Shown piece by piece: positions 16,742-25,196 of a DNA stretch of 64,000 bases. The translations under genes and the position numbers were made by a program. This DNA is from Taishania sp036758285 (lineage in GTDB: Bacteria; Bacteroidota; Bacteroidia; Flavobacteriales_D; Crocinitomicaceae), in assembly GCA_036758285.1 (NCBI GenBank), contig DAIOWV010000003.1:20820-84819 (forward strand). Reading direction: 5' to 3'. Within the stretch, counting starts at the first letter, position 1. Each line of letters starts with the position of its first letter. Under the pieces are notes generated by a model. That model saw only the letters and a program-made list of their open reading frames with translations. It was not told the origin of the DNA and made no database searches.

Positions 16742-19700
16742 ATGACTCTATTTTTGAAGTATAAAGAATGTTACATTTTGTTAGGATTAACGACTTTATT
16801 ATCCTTAATTAACTTTGTTGTAACTTCTCAGATAACACTTGCATTTCAAGGTGGTGAAACAGCTGACACTTGGAATTTTACATCTACAGGAGCAAGTCCA
16901 TTGGCTTTAACTCAAGCTTTATCTACTCAAAATAAAATTACAGGAACAAAATCATTAGTAGTTGGAGGGAATACTGGAGGAGGTAATTGCTTTGATTCTA
17001 AGTCTGGAAACGGACCATCTGTTGCAAGGACGTTTATATTTAGTCCAATAAATGTATCCACAAGTAGTGATTACGTTAGAACATTAAAATTTAATTGGGG
17101 AAATCGATACCCGGTTTGTGTTGGAACAGGTTGGGATACCGATGAAAATCTTGTTTTTACTGCATATCATGATGGAGTTGCTCAAGCTCCGGTTACACTT
17201 GCCGTTGGAGTAAGTAATGCTGTTTTCAGTATTCACAATAATCAATGTACTTGGAGTATACCAACTTGTGTTAATTCATTCTCTTTTGAAGTTAGTGTTA
17301 CCACAAATCGAGAAGATGAATTGTTATTTATTGATGATGTTATTTTAACCACTCCTCAATTAAATTCAATAATTGGTGCTCCTCAATTAATTACAAATAA
17401 TACAACAATTTGTGAAGGCGCTATCGAAAGCTATCGTGTCGTTCAACAAACAGGTGTTGCCTACACATGGTCAGGTTTACCCACTACAGCAACATTTACA
17501 ACTCCGAATGGAACCGTAAATTCTCATACAATATCTGTCAATTGGGGATCAACACCAAGTGGAACTTATACATTTAATGTTACTCCTTCAACACCATGTT
17601 CTGGGAATGGTACACCAACAGCTGTGACTGTAACGATTACTCAAACACCGAATTATTCGATAACTGGAAATAATTCAATGTGTTCGGGTGAATCCATTAC
17701 TCTAACATCTTCTTCTGCAACTGGAAATACTTGGTCTGTTGGCGGACAAACCTCACAAAGTATTGTCGTAAATTCTCCAGGAACCTATTCTGTAACGATA
17801 CAATCTCCTTCTTGTGGTACTCAAGTCGTATCCCATGTCATTTCAATGAAAGCAACTCCACAAATATCGTCAGTTGTGAAGACAGATATCTCTTGTTTTG
17901 GGGAAAATGATGCATCGATTGTAATTAATTCATCAGATTTAAATTTAGAATATTCTTTGGATGGGATTAATTATGTTTCTACAAATAACTTTCCAAACTT
18001 GAATGCCGGAAATCATCGTTTATGGGTTAAAAAACTGAATGGATGTAGTATAGAGTTACCAGCTGAAATAATTTCTGCTCCAACTGAGGTGGTGTCTGTG
18101 AGTTCAAACACTGGAGCTTATTGTCAAGGAGATCAGATAGTACTATTAGGAAGTACGCAATCAACGGGAAATTTAACTTATAGCTGGACTGGCCCTAATG
18201 GTTTTACCTCTTCAGTTCAAAACCCAACAAATGCTACAGAAGCAGGGAATTATTTTTTAACTGTGGTAGCGAATGGATGTACAAGTCAACCTAGTTTAAC
18301 AACAGTTATTATCAATAATACTCCAATTGTATCTGTTGCTAATTCTGGATCTTACTGTGCTGGAGACGTGGTGCAATTAACAAGTCTTACTTCAAATCCT
18401 GCAAATAGCACTTTTTTATGGTCAGGGCCTAATGGATTTTCCTCTTCAGTTCAAAATCCTCAAGGAATAGTTAATGCAGGAGTTTATAGTTTAATCGTTT
18501 CTGAAAATGGTTGTAATAGTGCATTACAACAAACAACCGTTTTAATCAACCCTGTTCCAACTGTTCAAGCTTCATTTATTTCCCCCTTTTGCCCAGGTAC
18601 AATTTTACAATTAACGAGTAATTCATCAGTAGCAAGTTCAACCTTTTTATGGTCTGGTCCAAACAGTTACACTTCTGTTCAGCAGAATCCAACGGATGCT
18701 ACAGATGTTGGCAGGTATGAACTTTTGGTTAACGCAAATGGTTGTACAAGCCAACCGGTATATGTTGATGTGATCCATGATATTCCTACATTGACTGTTA
18801 CAAATTCAGGTCCATTCTGTGAAGGACAAACAATTGGGCTTTTCGGAACGACTTCAGCAACGGGAAACGTGAGTTGGTCTTGGGTTGGTCCTAATGGATA
18901 TACATCAACGGAGCAAAATCCAACTGACGTCACTGAAGCAGGAAATTATTCATTGACAATAAACATCAATAATTGTTTAAGTACACAGACTACAGATATT
19001 GTTATCAATCCAAAACCAATTGCAAATTTTGCAGCTACGTCTCCTTGTTTGAATGATGCTACTGTTTTTTCATCTTCTGGTTCGACAGTTGTATCACCTG
19101 AATCAATTGTAAATTGGAATTGGATATTTGGAGATGGAAAATCCAGTAATGATCAAAATCCATTACATAAATATCAAAATCAAGGAATTTATAATGTCAC
19201 ATTGACTGTAAAAACAGCAAATAATTGTTCACATTCTATTACACAGCCAATTACAGTGTTAGATGCTCCAATCGCAGATTTCAGGTACAATCCCACAGAA
19301 ATTTCGACACTTGATCCTCATGTAGAATTTGTGAATTTAAGTCAAAATGCAATCTCATATCATTGGATTTTTGATAATGATGGAAGTGAGTCTATTGAAG
19401 TATCACCAACCTTTACTTATCCTGAAAATGAAGAAGATTATCAGGTAATACTTGTTGCAATTAATGATAAAGGATGCTCTGATACAATTAGAAAAATAAT
19501 TTCAATAAAGGAACAACTTACATATTACATTCCAAATGCATTTACACCAGATGGAGATGAATTTAATCACTATTTTTCACCTGTTTTTACTGCTGGTATT
19601 GATGAATCTAGTTATCGTTTATTGATATATAATAGATGGGGTGAAATAATTTTTGAATCACACGATTTATCTATAGGATGGGACGGAACTTATAAAGGAC

Positions 19701-19801
19701 AAAAAGTTCAAGAAGGGGTTTATACCTGGAATATTCATGTGAAACATAAGGTAGACGATGGACAGGAAAATTTAGTAGGAAATGTAAATTTACTGAGATA
19801 A
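16742..19801 (+). CDS. Ig/PKD-repeat surface protein with T9SS type B (CHU_C) tail
   Basis: Large secreted protein of 1019 residues, probably cell-surface or adhesive. A hydrophobic leader (about residues 8-30) precedes an N-terminal beta domain. Ig-like and SprB-like segments follow (LKATPQISSVVKTDISCFGE-type text starts near 375). Four similar Ig-like repeats of about 75-80 residues occupy about 452-760, each with the pattern YCxGD/FCxG, SWTGPNGFTSS, QNPT and AGNY. Two PKD-like domains follow (WIFGDGKSSNDQNP; YHWIFDNDGSE). The C-terminal gliding-motility/CHU_C domain (YYIPNAFTPDGDEFN to LLIYNRWGEIIFES and WDGTYKGQKVQEGVYTW) is the type B signal for the type IX system. The start fits a signal peptide and a promoter element upstream. 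Confidence 0.9.
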   Translation: MTLFLKYKECYILLGLTTLLSLINFVVTSQITLAFQGGETADTWNFTSTGASPLALTQALSTQNKITGTKSLVVGGNTGGGNCFDSKSGNGPSVARTFIFSPINVSTSSDYVRTLKFNWGNRYPVCVGTGWDTDENLVFTAYHDGVAQAPVTLAVGVSNAVFSIHNNQCTWSIPTCVNSFSFEVSVTTNREDELLFIDDVILTTPQLNSIIGAPQLITNNTTICEGAIESYRVVQQTGVAYTWSGLPTTATFTTPNGTVNSHTISVNWGSTPSGTYTFNVTPSTPCSGNGTPTAVTVTITQTPNYSITGNNSMCSGESITLTSSSATGNTWSVGGQTSQSIVVNSPGTYSVTIQSPSCGTQVVSHVISMKATPQISSVVKTDISCFGENDASIVINSSDLNLEYSLDGINYVSTNNFPNLNAGNHRLWVKKLNGCSIELPAEIISAPTEVVSVSSNTGAYCQGDQIVLLGSTQSTGNLTYSWTGPNGFTSSVQNPTNATEAGNYFLTVVANGCTSQPSLTTVIINNTPIVSVANSGSYCAGDVVQLTSLTSNPANSTFLWSGPNGFSSSVQNPQGIVNAGVYSLIVSENGCNSALQQTTVLINPVPTVQASFISPFCPGTILQLTSNSSVASSTFLWSGPNSYTSVQQNPTDATDVGRYELLVNANGCTSQPVYVDVIHDIPTLTVTNSGPFCEGQTIGLFGTTSATGNVSWSWVGPNGYTSTEQNPTDVTEAGNYSLTININNCLSTQTTDIVINPKPIANFAATSPCLNDATVFSSSGSTVVSPESIVNWNWIFGDGKSSNDQNPLHKYQNQGIYNVTLTVKTANNCSHSITQPITVLDAPIADFRYNPTEISTLDPHVEFVNLSQNAISYHWIFDNDGSESIEVSPTFTYPENEEDYQVILVAINDKGCSDTIRKIISIKEQLTYYIPNAFTPDGDEFNHYFSPVFTAGIDESSYRLLIYNRWGEIIFESHDLSIGWDGTYKGQKVQEGVYTWNIHVKHKVDDGQENLVGNVNLLR
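18097..19026 (+). repeat. Four tandem Ig-like domain repeats inside the CHU_C protein
   Basis: Four consecutive units of roughly 225-240 bases. Each encodes a Cys-x-Gly motif near its start, a GPNGF/SY-type Trp-Gly-Pro strand (SWTGPNGF, LWSGPNGF, LWSGPNSY, SWVGPNGY), then QNPT/Q and an AGNY/VGRY motif. Protein-level similarity is clear but DNA identity is moderate, so this is old domain duplication and not a recent tandem array. Confidence 0.8.
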
Positions 19802-19857
19802 TTGTTCAAAGATTTAAACCTTCTTTTTAGATTTTACTATTATTTATAAAAGACTAT

Positions 19858-19865
19858 TAACTTTG
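19858..19865 (+). promoter_or_regulatory. Promoter -7 element before 19882
   Basis: TAACTTTG, 16 bases before the ATG at 19882. Confidence 0.5.
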
Positions 19866-19881
19866 CGTTTGATAAATTCAG

Positions 19882-20823
19882 ATGCTAAAAAATACAATCA
19901 TATTATTATTCTTTTGTGGCTCTTCTATAGCGCAGGTGGTCAACATTGAAAATAAAAGGGTCAATGATGGTACGTATGGTTTTAGCGGAGCTCTTGATAT
20001 GACCTTATCGGCTCAACAACAAAAAGATCTTTTAGTTACAGTACATCTTAAACCACTGATTCAGTTTAAATTTAATGGAAAAAGTGATTTTATGTATCGA
20101 AGTTCCGAGCAAAAGGTTGATACCGTTCCCAAAAGTGAACCACAAGTTGTAAAACCTGATAAAAATAAGCACTTACTTTTATTGATTAACGATTTGAAGT
20201 ATACAGGTGCAAAAAAAAATACCTATGCCAACTTTGGAATGGTTCATCTAAGATACGCTTATCGATTAGGTAACTCCTCGTGGAAATGGGAGTCATATTC
20301 TCAAACCCAATACAATCAATTACTATTGCAAAAAGTCCGTACAATTGTAGGTTCTGGCTTTCGAATGAAAATAGCTGATATATCACCTAGTGAAGAAGGT
20401 TATAATAAACGAGCGGTACGAGTATTTGCTGGAACATCATTGTTTTATGAGTATGAAGAAATTAATCATTCACATCGACCAATTGAATATATTAATTCTG
20501 TAAGATGGAGCACTTATTTATCTTCTTATATGAATTTTAAATATTTTGAATTTACTTCATCAACTTATTTACAGCCCAATTTGGCAACATTTAAAGATTA
20601 TAGATTATCTGGAGATTACGTACTGTTAATGAGGATTTCTAATCCATTTAGTGTGAAATTTAATTTCTCTCATTTTTATGACACACGTCCACCTGAAACA
20701 GTGCGTGCACATACTTTTTCAATAAGTGCAGGTTTTGTTTATCGATTGGATAATTTTAGAATTGATCGAGATAAATGGAAATTGAAAAAATTTAACTTTA
20801 AAGATGACCCAATTGATCCTTGA
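19882..20823 (+). CDS. Exported outer-membrane barrel-like protein, unknown function
   Basis: Protein of 313 residues with a signal peptide (MLKNTIILLFFCGSSIAQ). The body alternates polar and aromatic residues as expected for a membrane beta barrel (LIQFKFNGKSDFMYR, GMVHLRYAYRLGNSSWKWESYSQ, VRVFAGTSLFYEYEE, SISAGFVYRLDNFRID) and resembles the DUF481 type of outer-membrane proteins. It is 80 bases downstream of the Ig/PKD protein and has its own -7 element, so it need not share a transcript. The Crp/Fnr gene begins 25 bases after its end. Function unknown. Confidence 0.75.
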   Translation: MLKNTIILLFFCGSSIAQVVNIENKRVNDGTYGFSGALDMTLSAQQQKDLLVTVHLKPLIQFKFNGKSDFMYRSSEQKVDTVPKSEPQVVKPDKNKHLLLLINDLKYTGAKKNTYANFGMVHLRYAYRLGNSSWKWESYSQTQYNQLLLQKVRTIVGSGFRMKIADISPSEEGYNKRAVRVFAGTSLFYEYEEINHSHRPIEYINSVRWSTYLSSYMNFKYFEFTSSTYLQPNLATFKDYRLSGDYVLLMRISNPFSVKFNFSHFYDTRPPETVRAHTFSISAGFVYRLDNFRIDRDKWKLKKFNFKDDPIDP

Positions 20824-20835
20824 TTAATTATTTTC

Positions 20836-20843
20836 TAATTTTG
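20836..20843 (+). promoter_or_regulatory. Promoter -7 element directly at the Crp/Fnr gene start
   Basis: TAATTTTG matches TAnnTTTG and a TTG at 20813-20815 gives a 20-base spacing to a -33 element. The element ends 5 bases before the ATG at 20849, so transcription should start almost at the start codon. It also rules out the in-frame GTG at 20843. Confidence 0.6.
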
Positions 20844-20848
20844 TGACA

Positions 20849-21415
20849 ATGGACTCAAGAAGTTTTTTACAACAGTTTAATCTTAGCGAAGAAGAAATTC
20901 TTCTCATGGAAGAACTCGGAAAAGAGGAAAGTTTTCATTTTGGTGAAGACATTTCATCTTACAATAAAAAAATAGATCATTTTTATTTTGTTAAAGAAGG
21001 ATTGATTCGTTCTTATCGTATTATCGATGGAGATGATTTTACTTATACGTTCTACTTGCCAGGAGAAATTTGTGTCGATTTTGAATCAATTACAAAAAAA
21101 GAGCCTAGTCAACATTATTTTCAAGTGTTGGCTCCAACAAAAGTGCTTCGATTTAGTTATTCTCACGTAGAAAATTTATTTGAAGAACATCCTAGAATTG
21201 AACGTATTGTTCGAAAAATGGCAGAGTCAGCTTACTTAAGATTAATTGAGCGTGTAAAGGAATTTCAGAGTGATACACTTGAACAACGTTATTTGAATCT
21301 AATTCAAAATCACGAAAATATCTTTCACGCAGCTCCATTACAACACTTAGCGTCATATCTGGGAGTAAAACCACAAAGTTTAAGTCGTATAAGGGCAAAA
21401 ATTGTTAAGAAATAA
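20849..21415 (+). CDS. Crp/Fnr-family transcriptional regulator
   Basis: Cytoplasmic DNA-binding regulator of about 188 residues. The N-terminal cyclic-nucleotide-binding-like beta barrel (about 20-125) contains DHFYFVKEGLIRSYRI and TYTFYLPGEICVDFES. A dimerisation helix (about 125-150) and a winged helix with LQHLASYLGVKPQSLSRIRAKI as the recognition region follow. No iron-sulfur cysteines of the Fnr kind are present. I chose ATG 20849 because an upstream GTG lies inside the -7 promoter element. It is followed after 93 bases by the TolC/HlyD/permease operon, which it may regulate (inferred from position). The effector is unknown. Confidence 0.9.
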   Translation: MDSRSFLQQFNLSEEEILLMEELGKEESFHFGEDISSYNKKIDHFYFVKEGLIRSYRIIDGDDFTYTFYLPGEICVDFESITKKEPSQHYFQVLAPTKVLRFSYSHVENLFEEHPRIERIVRKMAESAYLRLIERVKEFQSDTLEQRYLNLIQNHENIFHAAPLQHLASYLGVKPQSLSRIRAKIVKK

Positions 21416-21481
21416 ACAATCATTTTATTTTATTAAAGTTCGTTTTTAACAAATGTGAATTTTGAGCTGATTATGTGTTTG

Positions 21482-21489
21482 TAGTTTTG
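21482..21489 (+). promoter_or_regulatory. Promoter -7 element for the TolC/HlyD/permease operon
   Basis: TAGTTTTG with TTTG at 21461-21464 as -33 (17-base spacing), 19 bases before the ATG at 21509. Confidence 0.6.
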
Positions 21490-21508
21490 TTTTATCAAAA
21501 AGAATAAA

Positions 21509-22897
21509 ATGAACACACACAGTTTAAATCTCGTTTATATCTTATTTTTTGTAATTAATTGCAACACCTTATTTGGGCAAACTGCACCTACATTACAAGA
21601 AATAATTGATAGTGCTCTTGTTTATGATTATCAATATGAGAACAAAAAAATAATACTCAAACAAATTGAACTAGATCAAGAGAAAATTTCAGACGCCTAC
21701 ATGCCAAGGGTTGAATTAAATGCAAAAGAAGCTTATGCTTATGGAGCATCCAATCTCACTACACCCGCAATTGTTATGCCTCAAATTCCATTTATGTTGC
21801 CTGAACATTCGAATAGATATATGTTAGACAACTTCATCACACAAGCTGATTTAAAAGCATCTTTTTTAATTTTTGCTGGAGGTAAAGTGGGGAATTTAAA
21901 AAAAGCAAATGAAGCCAGATATGAAGCCGAGTCAGCTATGCTGTTCGTAGATCGAAATGATATTATTAATAATGTTTCAACAATTTATGACCAATTGGCG
22001 ATGTTGAAATCTGTTAAATTAATGTTGGATGATAGTCAAAAACGACTTGAAGAGAATCAGAAAATTGCTGATAAAGCTTTGAAAATAGGTCTGATCACTC
22101 AATTTGATTACAATAAGATAAATCTTGCAATTTCGCAATTAAATTCAAAATATAAAGAATACGAGGGGAATAGAAAATTGATTTTACTCAATTTGCATAC
22201 AATTACAAAGATAGATATCGATCGATTAGAAAAAATTGATCAAGATCTTCAAATAATGACAGTTTCAATTGTAGATGAACCTCAAAATAGACCTGAACTT
22301 ATAGCTTTGAAATCGGCTGTACGTGCTAATGAATATAAAGTTAAGGCAGCAAAAACTTGGTGGATTCCAAAAGTAGGAGCAAATGCATCGATTACATATT
22401 TAGGACTTCATGATGCTCGATTGAGATCGAAAGACCCAATGTTGTTATCTCAACAGCCATTAAACTACAATTTTAATAATTTCAATGTTGCACCATTATT
22501 TATGGCAGGAGTTGGCCTTAAATGGGATTTATTTGATGGTAGAGAAGGAATTAATGATGTAAAACGATCAAAATTAGATCTTCAAATTGCTTTGAATAAA
22601 GAAGCTGATGCAAACGAAAAAATTTCACTTCAATTAGAAAAAAATAAAATTGAAATGGAAATAACAGAAGATCAGGTTCAAATTAAACAAATTGCACTTA
22701 GCATTACTCAAAGTACAATGCAACAGGCAACTAAAGAATATGAAGTTGGATTAATTCGATCCGTCGAGTTACTAGAAGCTGAAAATGACTTGCAACAAGC
22801 ATCTTTAGAATATTCTAAAGCAATATTTCAACAAAGAAGAGCAGCTTATAAATATCTAGAAGCTGCAGGAACATTAGAATCAACAATATTAAAATAA
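21509..22897 (+). CDS. TolC-family outer-membrane efflux protein
   Basis: Outer-membrane channel of a tripartite exporter. A signal peptide (about residues 1-23, ending NTLFGQ) precedes two long coiled-coil/barrel repeats typical of TolC. The first half starts TLQEIIDSALVYDYQYENKK, and the second half ends TKEYEVGLIRSVELLEAENDLQQASLEYSKA. The 462-residue length is normal. It is the first gene of an operon with a membrane-fusion protein 8 bases downstream and an ABC-2 permease. The Crp/Fnr gene lies directly upstream. Confidence 0.93.
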   Translation: MNTHSLNLVYILFFVINCNTLFGQTAPTLQEIIDSALVYDYQYENKKIILKQIELDQEKISDAYMPRVELNAKEAYAYGASNLTTPAIVMPQIPFMLPEHSNRYMLDNFITQADLKASFLIFAGGKVGNLKKANEARYEAESAMLFVDRNDIINNVSTIYDQLAMLKSVKLMLDDSQKRLEENQKIADKALKIGLITQFDYNKINLAISQLNSKYKEYEGNRKLILLNLHTITKIDIDRLEKIDQDLQIMTVSIVDEPQNRPELIALKSAVRANEYKVKAAKTWWIPKVGANASITYLGLHDARLRSKDPMLLSQQPLNYNFNNFNVAPLFMAGVGLKWDLFDGREGINDVKRSKLDLQIALNKEADANEKISLQLEKNKIEMEITEDQVQIKQIALSITQSTMQQATKEYEVGLIRSVELLEAENDLQQASLEYSKAIFQQRRAAYKYLEAAGTLESTILK

Positions 22898-22905
22898 GAA
22901 TTAAA

Positions 22906-23859
22906 ATGAAAACAAAATTTTATATAGCAAGTGCAATTGTTGTTTTATTAACAGCATGCTCTGACAAAACAGAAAAACCTGTGATGGGAAAAATTAAAAA
23001 AGAAGCGATTTCTTTTACCCCTAAAGTAACCGGTAGAATTTTAAAAATCTATGTGCAAGAAGGAGATGTTGTTCAGCCAGGGGATACATTAGCGATGCTT
23101 GACGTGCCTGAAGTGGATGCGAAATTAGCTCAAGCATCAGGTGTCGTAAAAGCTGCAACTGCACAAAAAACATTAGCTGATAATGGAGCAACTGAAAATC
23201 AACGTAAGCAGTTGAACGCAAAATTGAATGCAACGAAAGAACAATTTTCATTTGCTGAAAAATCATACAACCGTTCTAAAGCAATGTTTGATGAAGGTCT
23301 AATTGCACCTCAACAATTTGATGAAATTTCAGCTAAATACAATTCAGCTAAAGCTCAGTTACAAGCAGTTGAAGCAGAGTGGGACGATGTGCAAAAGGGA
23401 GTGAGGTATGAGACTAAAGATGCTGCTTTTGGTCAACAGGAACAAGCTTTAGGTGTGTTGAAAGAAGTTGAAATAGCATATTCAGAAAAGTACATAATTG
23501 CTACAAATGTAATGCAAATAGAAACGATTACTTTACATGAAGGTGAATTGGCAACTGCAGGTTATGCTCTTTTTAATGGATATATTCCAAGTTCCACTTA
23601 CTTCAGAATGACCATTGGTGAAAAACAGATAGGAAACTACAACAAAGGGAAGGAATTAACTCTTCAAATTCCTTATTCTCAAAAAGAAGTTAAAGTAAAA
23701 GTTCAAAATGTAAAGCAAATGGCTCGTTATGCAGATGTTACAAGTCCATATCCAAATCTAGAAATGGATGAAGCTTATTATGAATTAAAATTAATTCCAG
23801 TTGAAAATCAAGATTTAAGCAATCTATTGGTAAACGCAGCTGTTGTATTAAAAAAATAA
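22906..23859 (+). CDS. HlyD-family membrane fusion lipoprotein
   Basis: Periplasmic adaptor linking an inner-membrane permease to the TolC channel. The leader ends in the lipobox LLTACSD. A barrel-sandwich/lipoyl half (VTGRILKIYVQEGDVVQPGDTLAML, about residues 40-66) and a coiled-coil hairpin (about 70-150) follow, then a beta-barrel domain. The 317-residue length suits YhiI/HlyD relatives. The gene lies 8 bases after tolC and 4 bases before the permease gene. Confidence 0.93.
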   Translation: MKTKFYIASAIVVLLTACSDKTEKPVMGKIKKEAISFTPKVTGRILKIYVQEGDVVQPGDTLAMLDVPEVDAKLAQASGVVKAATAQKTLADNGATENQRKQLNAKLNATKEQFSFAEKSYNRSKAMFDEGLIAPQQFDEISAKYNSAKAQLQAVEAEWDDVQKGVRYETKDAAFGQQEQALGVLKEVEIAYSEKYIIATNVMQIETITLHEGELATAGYALFNGYIPSSTYFRMTIGEKQIGNYNKGKELTLQIPYSQKEVKVKVQNVKQMARYADVTSPYPNLEMDEAYYELKLIPVENQDLSNLLVNAAVVLKK

Positions 23860-23863
23860 AAAA

Positions 23864-25045
23864 ATGAATCGTTTTTTTCAATTGTTAGGTAGAGAATTTA
23901 AATCATTCTTTAGTAACACAACACTATTAATGGTATTTTTTGTTGCTCCAATAATATATGCGGTGATGCTTGCATCGGTATATAAAACAGGAAAAGCAAC
24001 TGAATTACCCATAATTGTTGTCGACAGAGACAATACACCAATGAGTGCTCAAATTATCGAAATGTTAGATGATAACGAAGGAATACATGTTGAGAAGATT
24101 TTGCCTGAGCTTAACGATGTGCAGTCGGAAATGATAAAATTAAATGCAACAGCTGTTGTCGTTATTCCTGATCGCTTCGAAGCAGATATTTTACAAGCAA
24201 GATATCCAGAAGTTAACTCCTATTTAAATACAGTGAATATGTTGACGGCTAACTTTGTAAGTAAAAACATACAAGTTACACTAGGTACTTTTTCTGCTGG
24301 TGCTGAAATTAAAGCACTTCAAAGAAAAGGAATGTCGGGAGTTCAATCTGCTGCTAGATATGAACCATTCAAACAAAATTATGTGAAAATGTTTAATGAA
24401 ACCGGTAACTATTTCACATTTATGTGGCCAGCAATGTTGACGGTTGTATTTCAGCAAGTCATTTTACTTGCAATGGCAGTTAGTATTGCCTTTGAAGTAG
24501 AAAATAAAACATTTGGTTTAGGAATCGTATCGAAGACAAAGTCAGCGTTAGTTACAATTTTAGTTAAGGTATTCCCAATTTGGATTTTATCCATTCCAAT
24601 GATCGCAATTTTTTATGGTTTTCATGTAGTTTATGATGCTCCTTTGCCTACAAATCCTTTAAATTTTGTGATTATTACAGCTCTTTTTATTGTATCGACA
24701 ACTTTTTTAGGGATTATGATAAGTTCATTACTTCCAAATGCATTAAAAGCAACACAGGTATTGATGTTAATGTCTGCACCTGGATTTATAATAGGTGGAT
24801 ATACTTGGCCAACTTTTGCAATGGCAGTTCCAATACAGTTCTTAGCTGATATGTTGCCCTTAACCCCTTTTTTAAATGCTTTTAAATTACTGTTAATGGA
24901 AGATGCAACTTTATCGCAAATTACTCCATTTATAAAACATTTATCTCTACAAATTATTATTTATCTAATATTCAGTTTTTTATTGGTGAAATGGAGGATG
25001 GTTAAGGAAAGTAAAAAAATCAATGCTTTAACTATACAGAGTTAG
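23864..25045 (+). CDS. ABC-2 type exporter permease (YhhJ/YbhR-like)
   Basis: Inner-membrane permease of 393 residues. One N-terminal transmembrane helix (about 18-38) precedes an extracytoplasmic domain (about 45-175). Five or six further helices follow from about residue 180, including LLAMAVSIAFEVENKTFGLGIVS, the conserved ABC-2 loop, and APGFIIGGYTWPTFAMAVP. It partners with the adaptor and TolC channel encoded just upstream. No ATP-binding subunit is encoded in this operon, so energy must come from an ATPase elsewhere. A terminator follows at 25110-25140. Confidence 0.92.
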   Translation: MNRFFQLLGREFKSFFSNTTLLMVFFVAPIIYAVMLASVYKTGKATELPIIVVDRDNTPMSAQIIEMLDDNEGIHVEKILPELNDVQSEMIKLNATAVVVIPDRFEADILQARYPEVNSYLNTVNMLTANFVSKNIQVTLGTFSAGAEIKALQRKGMSGVQSAARYEPFKQNYVKMFNETGNYFTFMWPAMLTVVFQQVILLAMAVSIAFEVENKTFGLGIVSKTKSALVTILVKVFPIWILSIPMIAIFYGFHVVYDAPLPTNPLNFVIITALFIVSTTFLGIMISSLLPNALKATQVLMLMSAPGFIIGGYTWPTFAMAVPIQFLADMLPLTPFLNAFKLLLMEDATLSQITPFIKHLSLQIIIYLIFSFLLVKWRMVKESKKINALTIQS

Positions 25046-25109
25046 ATAAAATTTTTTAAACTTTTTTCAAGTAGGTTAAATTTAGCAGTTTATATAGTCT
25101 TGAAAATTT

Positions 25110-25140
25110 AAATCACCTCCATTTGGGGGTGATTTTTTTA
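25110..25140 (+). terminator. Terminator after the TolC/HlyD/permease operon
   Basis: An 11-bp stem (25110-25120 with 25125-25135, one G-T pair), a 4-base loop and a T run. Confidence 0.88.
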
Positions 25141-25196
25141 TGTTTATGAAGTTTAAACAGACTTCGGTTAAAACAATTTAATAAATTAATTGTCAG

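Noticed and set aside
18097..19026. Regular repeats considered as a possible CRISPR-like array
   Set aside because: The units are about 225-240 bases, remain in one reading frame and encode Ig-like domains; there are no short identical repeats with unique spacers.
20843..20848. GTG start at 20843 for the Crp/Fnr gene
   Set aside because: The codon overlaps the last base of the -7 promoter element, so it would not be in the transcript; the ATG at 20849 was used.
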